Source of the DNA: Bradyrhizobium sp. CCBAU 53338
Lineage (GTDB): Bacteria; Pseudomonadota; Alphaproteobacteria; Rhizobiales; Xanthobacteraceae
Reading direction: 5' to 3'
Assembly: GCF_015291665.1 (NCBI RefSeq)
Contig: NZ_CP030048.1
Location: forward strand, 4,340,001-4,404,000
DNA length: 64,000 bases
A program made the translations under genes and the position numbers. Shown piece by piece: positions 42,286 through 52,416 of the stretch. Each line of letters begins with the position of its first letter. Positions within the stretch are counted from its first letter, which is position 1. The notes below the pieces were generated by a model that had not been told where the DNA came from, did not search any database, and saw only the letters and a list, made by a program, of their open reading frames with translations.

Positions 42286-44142
42286 ATGAACCGACTTTTC
42301 CTCGCCTCGTCGATCATCGCCACATGGGCATCTGTTGGCCCGCAGGCCGCCGCGCACGGGCTACCGCCGAGCGGCGTCGCCCCGCGCGCGTCCTGCACCG
42401 CCCTCACCGGCCTCATGCTTCCGAACACGCAGATCCTGAGCGCGACGCAGAAGCCGGGCTATTGCAACGTGGTCGGCATCATCAACAAGCGCGTCTCCAC
42501 GCAGGACCCCGATCATTTCACCTACGGCATCGGCTTTGCGCTCAACCTGCCCAACACCTGGCACGGCCGCTTCGAGATGATGGGCGGCGGCGGCACCGAC
42601 GGTAGCCTCAATGCCGACCCGCAGGGCGCGGCCGGAGTCGAGGTCGGCCAGGGCTGGGCGGTCGCGGCCGATGACGGCGGCCACGAGGACAGCGCGACCA
42701 ATGTGGTCGGCGGCCATCAGGACGACGATGCCAATGCCGGCGGCTCCGCACATTTCGCGATCGATGCGCAGGCACGCCGCGACTACGGCTACAACGGCAT
42801 CGAGAAGACCGCGACGACCGCCAAGCAGATCATCTCCTATTTCTACGGCCTCGACACCGTCCATTCCTACATCATGGGCTGCTCGAACGGCGGACGCGAT
42901 GCGATGGTCGCCTCGCAGCGGTCACCCTGGCTGTTCGACGGCGTGATCTCGCAGAACCCCGGCTTCAACCTGCCGCAGGCGGGCCTTGCCGAAGCCTGGA
43001 ACGAACAGGTGCTCGGCACGCTCTCAACCAGCAAGGATGTCAACGGCCAGCCGTTCATTCCCGACACCTTCCCGCAACAGGACCTTCAGGTGGCGTCGGC
43101 CGCGATCCTGAGCGCCTGCGACGCGCTCGACGGCCTCGTCGACGGCATCATCGACAATTACCACGCCTGCACGGCGAAGAAGGTTTATCCGGCACTCGCG
43201 AGTTACACCTGCGGCACCGGCACGCACGGCGGCACGCCGCATGGCGGCACCTGTCTCACAGGCGCGCAGGTCGATGTGCTGAAGAAGATCTATACCGGCC
43301 CGGTCAATTCAAAGGGCGAGCGGCTCTATTCGAACTGGTTCTGGGATGCCGGCATCTGGACGCCGCCCACCGCGCCCGGTGCAGGCTGGCAATTCTGGAA
43401 CGTCGTCACCGCCCCGGTGCCCGGCGTCAACACGGCGATCAATTTGACGCTCGGCGCCGGCGCGATCCCGATGATCTTCCAGACGCCGCCCGTGGTCACG
43501 CCCGTCAACGGACCGAACGGCCAGGAAGCCTTCGTGTTCAAGTTCAGCTTCGACACCGACGCGCCGAAGATCTTCACGAAGACGGCGGCCTATCCGGAAA
43601 GCTCGATGGACTTCATGGCGGCGGTCTCGACCGATTTGCGCCCGTTCAAGTCGCGCGGCGGCAAGCTGATCATCTCGTCCTCGGTCAATGACGGCATCTT
43701 CTCGGGCGCCGCGATCGCACGCTGGTATCGTAAGATGAACCAGCGCATGGACAATCATGCGAGCGATTTCGCGCGGCTGTTCATGATCCCCAACATGGCC
43801 CATTGCGGCGGCGGCGCGGCCACCACCAGCTTCGCCACCAACGAGCTCAAGGCCATCACGGACTGGGTCGAGAATGGCATCGCACCGGAACGCATCATCG
43901 CGGCCAACACCAACACCGCCTCGCCCTACCCGACCGGCGGCGTATTCGATCCGCGAATTGCCCAGAACTTCCCGGCCGGAGGCACGCGACCGCTCTGCGT
44001 CTATCCCAAGATTGCATCGTACAAGGGCAGCGGCCTGACCAGCGATGCCGCCAACTTTGCGTGTATCGATCCCGGCTTCAGCCGTGGCGGCGACCACGAC
44101 TTCCACGACGATGACGACGGCCGCAGCCGCGATCAGCATTGA
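42286..44142 (+). CDS. Secreted tannase/feruloyl esterase-family protein
   Basis: 618 residues with a signal peptide (MNRLFLASSIIATWASVGPQ to about AAAHG). It belongs to the tannase family: nucleophile Ser in YIMGCSNGGRDAMVASQ, Asp in ISSSVNDGIFSG, His in MIPNMAHCGGGAA. The paired cysteines next to Ser and His (GCS and HC) are the family's CS-D-HC hallmark. It hydrolyses esters of gallic, ferulic or related phenolic acids outside the cytoplasm. The C-terminus is Asp/His-rich. GGGAGGG precedes the ATG at 42286. It is divergent from the MarR gene, which probably controls it. Confidence 0.9.
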   Translation: MNRLFLASSIIATWASVGPQAAAHGLPPSGVAPRASCTALTGLMLPNTQILSATQKPGYCNVVGIINKRVSTQDPDHFTYGIGFALNLPNTWHGRFEMMGGGGTDGSLNADPQGAAGVEVGQGWAVAADDGGHEDSATNVVGGHQDDDANAGGSAHFAIDAQARRDYGYNGIEKTATTAKQIISYFYGLDTVHSYIMGCSNGGRDAMVASQRSPWLFDGVISQNPGFNLPQAGLAEAWNEQVLGTLSTSKDVNGQPFIPDTFPQQDLQVASAAILSACDALDGLVDGIIDNYHACTAKKVYPALASYTCGTGTHGGTPHGGTCLTGAQVDVLKKIYTGPVNSKGERLYSNWFWDAGIWTPPTAPGAGWQFWNVVTAPVPGVNTAINLTLGAGAIPMIFQTPPVVTPVNGPNGQEAFVFKFSFDTDAPKIFTKTAAYPESSMDFMAAVSTDLRPFKSRGGKLIISSSVNDGIFSGAAIARWYRKMNQRMDNHASDFARLFMIPNMAHCGGGAATTSFATNELKAITDWVENGIAPERIIAANTNTASPYPTGGVFDPRIAQNFPAGGTRPLCVYPKIASYKGSGLTSDAANFACIDPGFSRGGDHDFHDDDDGRSRDQH

Positions 44143-44238
44143 CCATCGCGCCTCCGTATCGTGTCCCGACGCGCTGCAACGCTCTTAGCATTGCCGCGCT
44201 GCGTCCGGGGCGCAAGCGGACAGAGCTCGCGCTAAAAC

Positions 44239-44496
44239 TCAGAGCAGCTTGGCGCTCACGAACAGCGCGCGCACCGCGTTGGTCGCCTGGACCGCAAGCA
44301 TGGCATTGCCGGCGGCGCCCTCCAGCGCGTGGACTGCGTCGTCATGCAGGGAGCGGAATTCCATCCACTCGACCGATTTGAAGTTGGTGAGGAATTGATA
44401 GGCCTGGCCGACCGTCGCGATCGCCAGCGTGTCACCGTTCAGCTTGATCTTGAACGTGGTGCGCAGCGGGGTCTCGGAGCTTGCTGGATCACTCAT
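44239..44496 (-). CDS. DUF982-family protein
   Basis: 85 residues, starting MSDPASSETPLRTTFKIKLN. The core AIATVGQAYQFLTNFKSVEW and the C-terminal helix LEGAAGNAMLAVQATNAVRA fit the DUF982 pattern of small rhizobial proteins with several paralogues per genome. Function unknown. It is 64 bp upstream of the DUF2778 gene on the same strand. Confidence 0.72.
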   Translation of the reverse strand: MSDPASSETPLRTTFKIKLNGDTLAIATVGQAYQFLTNFKSVEWMEFRSLHDDAVHALEGAAGNAMLAVQATNAVRALFVSAKLL

Positions 44497-44560
44497 GGGC
44501 TGCTTCTGGACGACAACGGCTTAACGAAGGGAAAACGGCAGCCCCGCCGTCCAGCGAATA

Positions 44561-45583
44561 TCAGGAATCGGTGCTGCCGCGCTGCGAGGCGGTGGTCGCG
44601 CCGCTCAGGCTCGGCACCACCACCAGGCGGTTGAACTCGCCATTGTCGTAGGCCTTGAGGAAGCGATCATAGTCCTTGATCGAGACGCAGCCGTTGGAAT
44701 CGCCGCGCGGCCCGAGCATGTAGGTGTGGGTGAGCAGGCCGACGCGGCCGAGCGCGCTGGTGCCGTCGGTCGGCGTCATGCGCAGCGCCCGCACGCCGTG
44801 GAACAGTTTTTCGCGCGGCTTGAGGTCGTAGGTCGCAGGCGGGGTCGCGCCGACCATGCGCTGGTCGACATGGTCAGGATCGTCCATCAGCGCGCCCATG
44901 CCCGAATGGGCCTCGATGGTGACGCCGCTCGGCAAGTAAAGCGCCTTGGCCTTGATGTCATAGACCGCGGTTCGCGAATCGTAGCCGAGCGCGGCGAGGT
45001 CCGGCGCCTTGCCGAACAGGCCGCTGTCGGGTGTCAGCGAGGCCAGCCTGATCTTGTCGGTGAATTTCTCGAAGAAGTTGCGATTGTCGACGCGAGGATT
45101 GCTCTCGGCATAGGCCTGGCTGGAGGCAATCTGGGCGCTGAAGTCCGCCTGCACCGGCCGCGAGCGCGGCATCGGGACAGCGTCGGCGTGCTGCGAGGAC
45201 TTCGCGGTCTCGTCGGTTGCAGACGGGTCGTTCTCGGCGAGGGTGGAGCGCCAATCGTCGCCCTGGAGCTTTTGGGCGAGCATCGCCTTGGCATCGCGCA
45301 GCTTGAGCTGGACAGCGTTCAGGGCGGAGCGCTCCATCGTCCGCAGACCAAGCTCGCGCGCAGGCGGGTTGCCCGACAGCGAGGCGAAGCGGTCTTCGAA
45401 CGACGGTGCATTGGCCGGCGGCAGTGCAGCAGTGACCAGCGGGGTCGAGTCGCCGATATCGGCGACCCACGCAGCGGCGCCGAGCGCCAGCGCGATGGCA
45501 GCCATAGACAGCAGTATTGTCTCGGCTCGCCCAATACGGCGGCGCGACAACAGCCTCTCGGCGCGTACGCGGTCGGAAACCAT
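44561..45583 (-). CDS. Membrane-anchored DUF2778 (L,D-transpeptidase-like) protein
   Basis: 340 residues. A TM anchor lies at about 21-42 (ETILLSMAAIALALGAAAWV), followed by a helical/Pro-rich periplasmic linker. The C-terminal domain has YLPSGVTIEAHSGMGALMDD, RVGLLTHTYMLGPRGDSNGC and VSIKDYDRFLKAY. The HSG and the SNGCVS Cys are the catalytic pair of the DUF2778/Tlde1-type L,D-transpeptidase fold, so peptidoglycan cleavage or exchange is likely. It is related in chemistry, not closely in sequence, to the YkuD lipoprotein at 32163-32816. Confidence 0.84.
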   Translation of the reverse strand: MVSDRVRAERLLSRRRIGRAETILLSMAAIALALGAAAWVADIGDSTPLVTAALPPANAPSFEDRFASLSGNPPARELGLRTMERSALNAVQLKLRDAKAMLAQKLQGDDWRSTLAENDPSATDETAKSSQHADAVPMPRSRPVQADFSAQIASSQAYAESNPRVDNRNFFEKFTDKIRLASLTPDSGLFGKAPDLAALGYDSRTAVYDIKAKALYLPSGVTIEAHSGMGALMDDPDHVDQRMVGATPPATYDLKPREKLFHGVRALRMTPTDGTSALGRVGLLTHTYMLGPRGDSNGCVSIKDYDRFLKAYDNGEFNRLVVVPSLSGATTASQRGSTDS

Positions 45584-45705
45584 CAGATCCCCAAATCAGC
45601 CCCCGGGGGACCCAACCCCCACCCGGAGACTCTCTATACCAGCTACCACATTGGGAGCCAAAAGTTAGGCATAATCGCGGCCGGCAAGTCGCCCGGAGGT
45701 ATCCT

Positions 45706-46143
45706 ATGACCGATCCTTTCGATCTAGAGCGCTTCCTGAGAGCCCAAGACCCGGTTTTTCGCGCCGTCCAGGGTGAGCTGGCCGAGGGACGGAAGCAAAG
45801 CCACTGGATGTGGTTCGTCTTTCCGCAAATCACCGGCCTCGGAATCAGCGCCATGTCCCAGCGCTACGCCATTGGCTCGCGGGCGGAGGCCAAGACCTAT
45901 CTCGCCCACCCCGTCCTCGGCCCGCGCCTGATCGAATGCACTCGCCTCGTGCTCGCCGTGCAAGGGCGAACCATCAATGCGATCCTCGGCGCGCCCGACG
46001 ACGCCAAATTCCGCTCGTCGATGACGCTGTTCGGCGAGGTCGCCGCAGAACCCGTTTTCGGCGAAGCGCTCGCCAGATATTTCGACGGTGAGCGCGATGA
46101 TGCGACGCTGGAGATCCTCGCAGCCCTTGATCGAAAGACCTAG
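45706..46143 (+). CDS. DUF1810-family protein
   Basis: 145 residues, MTDPFDLERFLRAQDPVFRA, then the family core SHWMWFVFPQITGLGISAMS and RYAIGSRAEAKTYLAHPVLG, and DDAKFRSSMTLFGEV. This is a conserved cytoplasmic family whose Escherichia coli member is uncharacterised. GGAGG lies eight bases before the ATG at 45706. Complete. Confidence 0.9.
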   Translation: MTDPFDLERFLRAQDPVFRAVQGELAEGRKQSHWMWFVFPQITGLGISAMSQRYAIGSRAEAKTYLAHPVLGPRLIECTRLVLAVQGRTINAILGAPDDAKFRSSMTLFGEVAAEPVFGEALARYFDGERDDATLEILAALDRKT

Positions 46144-46245
46144 CCGGCACCCGTCTCGCGGCCGGCAGCGTAAACCCGCAATTAAGACGGTCGCTCTATT
46201 TTTCGGAGAATTTCCTTCTCCGCCTGCGCAATTGCTGGACGAACC

Positions 46246-48327
46246 ATGAAAATCGGTACGCTGCTGACCACTGCCATCGTCTCGCTCTCGACCGTCGGCG
46301 GAGGTCTTGCCGTCTACGTCGCCGTGACGAAATACCAGACGATAGAGCGCATCACCGAGGCGCAGGGCCGGCTCGCCATCGTGCGTGCCGTCAGCGACAT
46401 CCCGCGCTATCTCAACCCCGAGCGCGGTTTTGCCACCAACATCCTCTATGGTCCTGCGACTGTCGACCCTGCCCAGCTGTCCGAGCACGACAAGCTTCGC
46501 AAGCAGACCGACGGCGCGCGCGACAAGATGAACGCGCTGCGCAAGGAGCTGCCCGGCGCGTTCGATGACGGCGGCACCATCGGCAGCAACATCGACGCCA
46601 TCAATTCGAAATTCACTTCACTGCGCGAAGCCGTCGACCAGGCCATCGCGGGGCCGGCAGACGCACGCAAGGACGCCGCCAGAAAGATCGTCGCCGACAA
46701 TGCCGTGCTCAACGCCGGCGTTACCGCGCTGCTCAACGAGCAGGTCCGCCGCATGGCGATCCTCAATGGCGATGCCTACCGCCAGGCGAGCTATGCCAAC
46801 ATCGCGATGACGCTGCGCGACATCGGCGGCCTCAATGCCAGCGTGCACAAGAACCTCGTCGGCGGCAAGAAGGTGGCGACCGATGCCGAGAAGGCCGATG
46901 TTGCCCGCATGCAGGGTCGCAACGACCAGATCGTGATGTCGCTCCAGGAACTGCGCGGTAACCCCACCACGCCCGCGAACGTCGCATCCGCCCTGGAGAG
47001 GATGAACACCGTCTATGTCGAAGGCTTCGGCCGCGAGCTGAAGCTCGTCAAGGACGGCGCGGTCAGCGGCAAATACGAGCACGACGTCGGCACCTACTAC
47101 GCCGCATCGCAACTCGGTCTCAGCGCGATCATCGGCGTCCGCGACGCCTTCTACGACAATGCCGAGCAGATCCTCGCCGGCGCGTCCGCCGCCGCGCGCA
47201 CCAGCTTCACGATCGCACTGGTCGGCCTGCTCGCCGTGCTGATCGCCAGCGCCGGCCTCATCGTGATGGTCCGCCGCCGCGTCTGCGCTCCCATCGTCAG
47301 CCTGACGACCCGGATGTCGCAGCTCGCCGACGGCGAAGTTGCGGATGCCATCCCCGGCGCCGAGCGTTCCGACGAGATCGGGGCGATGGCCGCGGCCGTG
47401 CAGGTCTTCAAGGACAACATGATCCGCGCCGACAGGCTCGCGGCCGAAAAGCAGGCCGAGAACGACGGCAAGATGCGCCGCGCCCAGGCGCTCGACGAAT
47501 TGACCCGCGCCTTCGAGGCCAAGATCACCGAACTGGTCGGCGGCCTGTCGCAGGCCTCCTCCACCATGGAGAGCACCGCGCAGTCGATGACCTCGACGGC
47601 GGCCCAGACCAACAGCCAGGCCGCGGTCGTCGCTGCCGCCTCCGAGCAGACCTCGACCAACGTGCAGACCGTCGCCAGCGCGACGGAAGAGCTGACCTCC
47701 TCGATCGCCGAGATCGGCCGTCAGGTCGCTCAATCGACCGAGATCGCGGCCCGCGCCGTCGACAACGCCCGCCGCACCGGCGACACCGCGCGTGCACTTG
47801 CCGAAGGCGCGCAGAAGATCGGCGACGTCGTCACGCTGATCCAGAGCATCGCCGAGCAGACCAATTTGCTGGCGCTCAACGCCACCATCGAGGCCGCGCG
47901 TGCCGGCGACGCCGGCCGCGGCTTTGCGGTCGTCGCGTCCGAGGTGAAGTCGCTGGCCGGACAGACCGCCAAGGCCACCACCGAGATCTCCGAGCAGATC
48001 ACGGCGATCCAGGCCGCGAGCGACGAGACCGTGAACGCGATCCGCAACGTCGCCGACGTCATCGCCGAGATCGACCAGATCGGCACCGCGATTGCGGCCG
48101 CGATCGAGGAACAGGGCTCGGCGACCCGGGAGATCTCCCGCAGCGTCCAGGAAGCCGCGCGCGGCACCCAGGAGGTCAACACCAACATTTCAGGCGTGCA
48201 GCGCGCGGCAGACGACACCGGCACGGCCGCGCAGGAGGTTCTCGGCGCCGCCGAACAGCTCTCGACCCAGTCGCGCGACCTTGCCGGCCAGTTCGACCGC
48301 TTCCTCGGCGAAGTCAGGGCGGCTTAG
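46246..48327 (+). CDS. Methyl-accepting chemotaxis protein
   Basis: 693 residues. TM1 is at residues ~5-27, a helical periplasmic sensor runs to ~310, and TM2 is near 318-342 ([20 protein letters not shown]). A HAMP domain follows ([20 protein letters not shown]), then the methyl-accepting signalling domain with the hairpin tip [20 protein letters not shown]. The sensor has long helical repeats and no recognised ligand motif. It signals through CheA/CheW to the flagellar motor. No che genes are adjacent, so it is a dispersed receptor. Confidence 0.94.
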   Translation: MKIGTLLTTAIVSLSTVGGGLAVYVAVTKYQTIERITEAQGRLAIVRAVSDIPRYLNPERGFATNILYGPATVDPAQLSEHDKLRKQTDGARDKMNALRKELPGAFDDGGTIGSNIDAINSKFTSLREAVDQAIAGPADARKDAARKIVADNAVLNAGVTALLNEQVRRMAILNGDAYRQASYANIAMTLRDIGGLNASVHKNLVGGKKVATDAEKADVARMQGRNDQIVMSLQELRGNPTTPANVASALERMNTVYVEGFGRELKLVKDGAVSGKYEHDVGTYYAASQLGLSAIIGVRDAFYDNAEQILAGASAAARTSFTIALVGLLAVLIASAGLIVMVRRRVCAPIVSLTTRMSQLADGEVADAIPGAERSDEIGAMAAAVQVFKDNMIRADRLAAEKQAENDGKMRRAQALDELTRAFEAKITELVGGLSQASSTMESTAQSMTSTAAQTNSQAAVVAAASEQTSTNVQTVASATEELTSSIAEIGRQVAQSTEIAARAVDNARRTGDTARALAEGAQKIGDVVTLIQSIAEQTNLLALNATIEAARAGDAGRGFAVVASEVKSLAGQTAKATTEISEQITAIQAASDETVNAIRNVADVIAEIDQIGTAIAAAIEEQGSATREISRSVQEAARGTQEVNTNISGVQRAADDTGTAAQEVLGAAEQLSTQSRDLAGQFDRFLGEVRAA

Positions 48328-48340
48328 GGCAGCAACGACG

Positions 48341-49363
48341 TCAGGCGGGTTTTGTCACCATCCGCCTGCGGCCGACCTCGATGAAAGGCACTTCGACAAA
48401 GCGCCACATCAGCCAGGCCGCCGGCGTCGTGATCAGCACCCCGGCCGCGAACAGGATCGCCGCGCGCACGACCGACTGCTGGTCGAACGGCAGAAGACGG
48501 GCCGCAAGCGCAAGCCCGATCATGTGCAGAAGATAGAAGCTGTAGGATATGCGTCCGTAGAACCGGACGACATCGAGATCGAACGGCCGCAGCACGGCAA
48601 GTGTGCGCGGACCGGCCGCAAGGCAGATGAGTACGGACGCGCAAAGCGTTTCGAACGCGATCGTGACTGCGGTCTGCTTCCGGAACGCGACAATGAACAT
48701 GACGGCGAAGGCGGCGCAGGCAACGACGGTCGCCAGGGACGGTCGCAATCTCGATTGCGATGCATCGGTCAGCACGGTTCCGCTCGACTGCATGAGCAGA
48801 CCGACGACGAAAGCATACAGCGGCGCAAGATTGGTGGCGCCGTCCAGCAGGTGCACATAGGGGCCCCAGAACGAGAGCGCGACGAGAATCGCGACCAGAA
48901 TCCATACCGCCGTCGTTCCGTAACGCCGCAGCAAGGCATGGGACATCAGGATCACCGGAACCGCGACGCATTCCACGGTCAGGGACCACATCACGCCGTT
49001 GATGTCGCTCTTGATGAGAACCGCATTGAGGATCACGTTGAGCGGGTCGAACGAGGGCGGGCTCGAGCCCATGTAGAAGCCGAAGCTCTGATGGGCGAGC
49101 GCCAACAGCAGCACTGTCGCGATTGCGGCCGGCAGCAGCCGGAACAGCCGGTGACGCACGAAGGTGAACGGATCGGGATCCCGATCCAGCGATCGGGCCA
49201 GCAGGAATCCGCTGAGCGCGAAGAAGACGACAACCGGCGCCATTCCGGTGGCAATTGTGTCCCAGGACAGCGCGCAGGCGTGGAACGCAAGCACCGACAG
49301 GGCAGCGTACCCACGCATGGCCTCAAGCCGCGGCAAGAACGCCGAATTCCGTTGCGCTTCCAT
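48341..49363 (-). CDS. Acyltransferase-3 family membrane protein
   Basis: 340 residues with about ten transmembrane helices. The N-terminal RLEAMRGYAALSVLAFHACA carries the conserved Arg and His of acyltransferase-3 proteins. Other markers are FFALSGFLLARSLDRDPDPF and NGVMWSLTVECVAVPVILM. These enzymes O-acylate surface polysaccharides or other envelope glycans. The ATG at 49363 is preferred over the GTG at 49417 because the extra codons look non-coding. No polysaccharide genes are adjacent. Confidence 0.86.
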   Translation of the reverse strand: MEAQRNSAFLPRLEAMRGYAALSVLAFHACALSWDTIATGMAPVVVFFALSGFLLARSLDRDPDPFTFVRHRLFRLLPAAIATVLLLALAHQSFGFYMGSSPPSFDPLNVILNAVLIKSDINGVMWSLTVECVAVPVILMSHALLRRYGTTAVWILVAILVALSFWGPYVHLLDGATNLAPLYAFVVGLLMQSSGTVLTDASQSRLRPSLATVVACAAFAVMFIVAFRKQTAVTIAFETLCASVLICLAAGPRTLAVLRPFDLDVVRFYGRISYSFYLLHMIGLALAARLLPFDQQSVVRAAILFAAGVLITTPAAWLMWRFVEVPFIEVGRRRMVTKPA

Positions 49364-49431
49364 TGCGGTCAACGCATAGCCCAGCGGATCGCCGACGACA
49401 ACCGCGCCCGGCGCCACAGCCCGTCATGCGC

Positions 49432-50022
49432 TCAATACGGCGGCGCCTTGCGCGCGCGTTGCGCTTTCGCTGCCTCGATCCACCAGAGAAGATCATCGGC
49501 GAAGCGCGGGAACGAGCGTTCCAGCGCCTTGCCACCCTCGCCGATCGGCTCGCTGTCGGCCGACAAAGTCTGCGCGATCGGTCCGACGCCGATGGTGCTC
49601 GAGATCACCACCATGCCCATTTCCGACAGCGTGCCGTGCCAGGCGGTCGAGGCACGCGCGCCGGACAGGCGGCCAGCGGAATAGCTCACGATCGCCGCCG
49701 GCCGCCAGAACCACTCCTCCAGGAAATGGTCGGTGAGATTCTTCAAGCCTGGCTGAATGCCCCAATTGTATTCCCCAGTGACGAAGACGAAGCCGTTGGC
49801 GCCGCGGATCTGGCCGGCGAGTTTTTCCAGCGCCTCCGGAGCCGCACCCTTGGGATATTCCTTGTACATGCGGTCGAGCATCGGCAGGCCGATCGCCTTG
49901 GCGTCGATGAACTCGACCTCCTCGCCGCGGCTGCGCAGGCGATCGACGACGAAATTCGCAAGGCGGATGCCCATGCGGTCGGAACGGTAGGAACCGTAAA
50001 GGACGAGAATGCGGTTGCTCAT
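49432..50022 (-). CDS. NADPH-dependent FMN reductase
   Basis: 196 residues, flavodoxin-like fold. ILVLYGSYRSDRMGIRLANF is the phosphate-binding loop, and FVFVTGEYNWGIQPGLKNLT is the typical second motif of the family (TPEYN-type). AAIVSYSAGRLSGARAS follows. It reduces flavins or quinones with NAD(P)H in the cytoplasm. It lies 51 bp upstream of the AraC gene's end, in the opposite position to its start, so coregulation is uncertain. Confidence 0.9.
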   Translation of the reverse strand: MSNRILVLYGSYRSDRMGIRLANFVVDRLRSRGEEVEFIDAKAIGLPMLDRMYKEYPKGAAPEALEKLAGQIRGANGFVFVTGEYNWGIQPGLKNLTDHFLEEWFWRPAAIVSYSAGRLSGARASTAWHGTLSEMGMVVISSTIGVGPIAQTLSADSEPIGEGGKALERSFPRFADDLLWWIEAAKAQRARKAPPY

Positions 50023-50073
50023 GGCGGCAGGCTAGCATGAAACGGCGGAACGTGCCGCAGCCGATTGGCCGCG

Positions 50074-51021
50074 CTATCGTTTTCGCCCGAATTCCAGCGT
50101 CTGCGACGGCGTCTCGCCGAACTGGTCGCGGTAGCTTCGCGAGAAGTCGGACAGGTGCCAGAAACCGAAGGCCAGCGCCACCGCCTTCACGCTTTCGGCG
50201 CCGGCCAGCAGCCGCTGGCGAACCAGCCACAAGCGGCGCAGGCGCAGATAGCGGTGCAGGCTCATGCCGCGATAGCGCCGGATCACCTCATGCATGGTGC
50301 GAACGGACAGACCAAGCTTGCGCGCAACCTCCTCGCTGTAGATGGGCTGGGCGAGATCGTCCGACAGCAGCGCGCGGATCTGCTGGAACGTCCTGAAGTT
50401 CCGCTCGTCATTGGGCCACAGCGTCCAGCGCGCCGGAACGATGTCGGCGATCGCCGCGTCCGCCGCGCCGAACAGGGACTCCCGCATGGCCGCCGCCTTC
50501 AGCGGCACCTCGGCGGCCTCGATCGGCTCGGATGCGGCCGCCACGACCTCCGTGACGGTTCGCCGTAACCGGTACAGGGCCGTGGTGCTGGTCTCGAACA
50601 ATTTGAAGCTCGATGGCGCTTCCGGCCAGCCGCGATCCGTCACGCGCGGCCTGAATACGATCGAGGCAATCTGGCGCTGCACTTCCTCGATGGTGTTGTA
50701 GGAAGCACCACCGTCCCCGATGACGAGGACGGAGCGATCGCGCTGCGCGCCGTTGAAGCGAATGGGCACGTCGAGATCGTCCATTGCAAATCCGATCGCG
50801 GTGCAATCGGCGACGAGTTGTGCATCGACCACGCGCGGGAAGGCGCGCGTGACGTTCACGTCGCAACCGGGCAGACGCAGGATGATCTGCTCGGCAGAAA
50901 TCCTTCGCACGAACGGCGTGAACTCCACGTTCAGGCCTCGGATGGAACTGCGGAACTCATCGACGTCTGAAAAGCGAAATATGCTCGGCGCCAATCCGGG
51001 CGCATCATCAATACTGGTCAT
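50074..51021 (-). CDS. AraC-family transcriptional regulator
   Basis: 315 residues. The N-terminal ligand/dimerisation domain resembles the AraC-binding-like type (SSIRGLNVEFTPFVRRISAE). The C-terminal double HTH has IYSEEVARKLGLSVRTMHEV, then RGMSLHRYLRLRRLWLVRQR and VALAFGFWHLSDFSRSYRDQ, the conserved second-HTH signature. The target is not evident. The start overlaps by 4 bp the stop of a possible small gene (51018-51275). Confidence 0.9.
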   Translation of the reverse strand: MTSIDDAPGLAPSIFRFSDVDEFRSSIRGLNVEFTPFVRRISAEQIILRLPGCDVNVTRAFPRVVDAQLVADCTAIGFAMDDLDVPIRFNGAQRDRSVLVIGDGGASYNTIEEVQRQIASIVFRPRVTDRGWPEAPSSFKLFETSTTALYRLRRTVTEVVAAASEPIEAAEVPLKAAAMRESLFGAADAAIADIVPARWTLWPNDERNFRTFQQIRALLSDDLAQPIYSEEVARKLGLSVRTMHEVIRRYRGMSLHRYLRLRRLWLVRQRLLAGAESVKAVALAFGFWHLSDFSRSYRDQFGETPSQTLEFGRKR

Positions 51022-51275
51022 GACAAAATGAAACGCGGCACCGCGAAGCGGCGCGCATCCGGTAATATCACCGGCTCGATTTCCCCCTCCGAATGCCCCT
51101 GCAAGACCGAAAGAATCACTTTCCCCTGCCGATCAGTTGGCGGAGGTTCAATGCAAAGGACAAGCAAACGGATCGTATCCTGCCAATTTTCGATATCGTT
51201 TCCAACACGCAGAAGGTGCATTGATACCCGAAGACGCGGGGATATAAAATTCAAATTAACGCCCATGGCGCGCAA
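51018..51275 (-). CDS. Possible small gene coupled to AraC
   Basis: 85 codons, MRAMGVNLNFISPRLRVSMH to PDARRFAVPRFILS, with the stop overlapping the AraC ATG (ATGA). The composition is less GC-biased than neighbours but protein-like, with a hydrophobic middle (TIRLLVLCIEPPP). There is no good ribosome site before the ATG at 51275. It may instead be the AraC leader. No family recognised. Confidence 0.33.
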   Translation of the reverse strand: MRAMGVNLNFISPRLRVSMHLLRVGNDIENWQDTIRLLVLCIEPPPTDRQGKVILSVLQGHSEGEIEPVILPDARRFAVPRFILS

Positions 51276-51321
51276 TGGCGGGCGTTGGATAGTCGAAATT
51301 TATTTGAGTTCAGGCCCTGCC

Positions 51322-52413
51322 ATGACGGCAAATTCGCCTGCCGATATTCTGATCGAACTGGAAGAGGCGGTCGCGTCATGTCCTTTGGACCGCTGTGCAC
51401 GCATCCTCGAAGGTATCGTCCGATTGCTCACCGGCAGTCGCGACCGGCCTCAGGAACTGCTCGCGAGTGTCGTTGACGGCGTTCTGCTTCGTTTGACGGA
51501 GCGGGTCGAGACCGGCGCGCTGGTCCAGCTCAGCACCGCTCTTGCCGAGCTCGGGGTGGCGCCGCCCGAGACGTTGCGACGTCTCGCATCGCACAACGAA
51601 CCTGATGTGGCGTGCCCTATCCTGCTCAAATCGCAGGCACTCGCTACGACGGATCTCGCGGCGATCGCAGCCTGCTGCGGCGAACGGCAGCAACGCGCGA
51701 TCGCGGCGCGCCAGTGCATCGAGCCTGACGTGACCGAGGCGCTGATCGCGCGCGGCGACCAGATCTGCCTTGCGCTGATCAAGAACCCAGGAACAAAATT
51801 CTCCGAGGCCGCCTATGCCACGCTGGTCGCCGGCGCGGACCAGGACGGCGAGGTTGCGAAGGCGCTGGTGCTCCGGCCCGGTATCCCCGATCCAGTGGTG
51901 CGGAAATTGCTCGCCGCCCCTTCACGCAAGATCGCGCCGGCCAAGCCCACCGCATCCTCCGTTCCGCCCGCACAGGGCGCCGCGCCGGCCCTGCCCTGCG
52001 CGGACGACTACGCGAACGCAAGACCCGAGATCGTCGCGCTCAGCCGCGTCGGCAAGCTCAACGATTCCACGGTGAACCGTTTCGCAATCCGCGGCGAGAC
52101 CGCCAAGCTGCTCACGGCCTTGTCGGTGCTGTCGGGTGCTCCGATCGAGATCGTCGAGCATGTCATGATCGACGACGATTGCGAGGGCCTGGTGATGGCC
52201 TGCCGGGCCTCGCGACTGAACTGGGCGACCACGCTCGCGATCCTGAGCAACCGCAACGGCACACGGCTCTCCTTCGCCCAGCGCGAACGCGCGCAACTGA
52301 CCTTTAATACGCTTCTCTTGTCGACCAGCCAGTGGACGGTGCGCTGGGGGGAGATCTCAGCGGGCGCAAACACGCGCGATCCGGGACATCGTGGCGCCGG
52401 AATGGGGAAATAG
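51322..52413 (+). CDS. DUF2336-family protein
   Basis: 363 residues of alpha-helical, HEAT-like repeats. It starts MTANSPADILIELEEAVASC, with LRRLASHNEPDVACPILLKS, then RGDQICLALIKNPGTKFSEA and FAIRGETAKLLTALSVLSGA. This matches the DUF2336 family of alphaproteobacteria, whose function is unassigned. A Pro/Ala linker lies near residues 210-235. It is followed after 3 bp by a PilZ gene, and that by an HD-GYP gene, which suggests a link to cyclic-di-GMP. The ribosome site at the ATG is weak. Confidence 0.78.
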   Translation: MTANSPADILIELEEAVASCPLDRCARILEGIVRLLTGSRDRPQELLASVVDGVLLRLTERVETGALVQLSTALAELGVAPPETLRRLASHNEPDVACPILLKSQALATTDLAAIAACCGERQQRAIAARQCIEPDVTEALIARGDQICLALIKNPGTKFSEAAYATLVAGADQDGEVAKALVLRPGIPDPVVRKLLAAPSRKIAPAKPTASSVPPAQGAAPALPCADDYANARPEIVALSRVGKLNDSTVNRFAIRGETAKLLTALSVLSGAPIEIVEHVMIDDDCEGLVMACRASRLNWATTLAILSNRNGTRLSFAQRERAQLTFNTLLLSTSQWTVRWGEISAGANTRDPGHRGAGMGK

Positions 52414-52416
52414 TCG

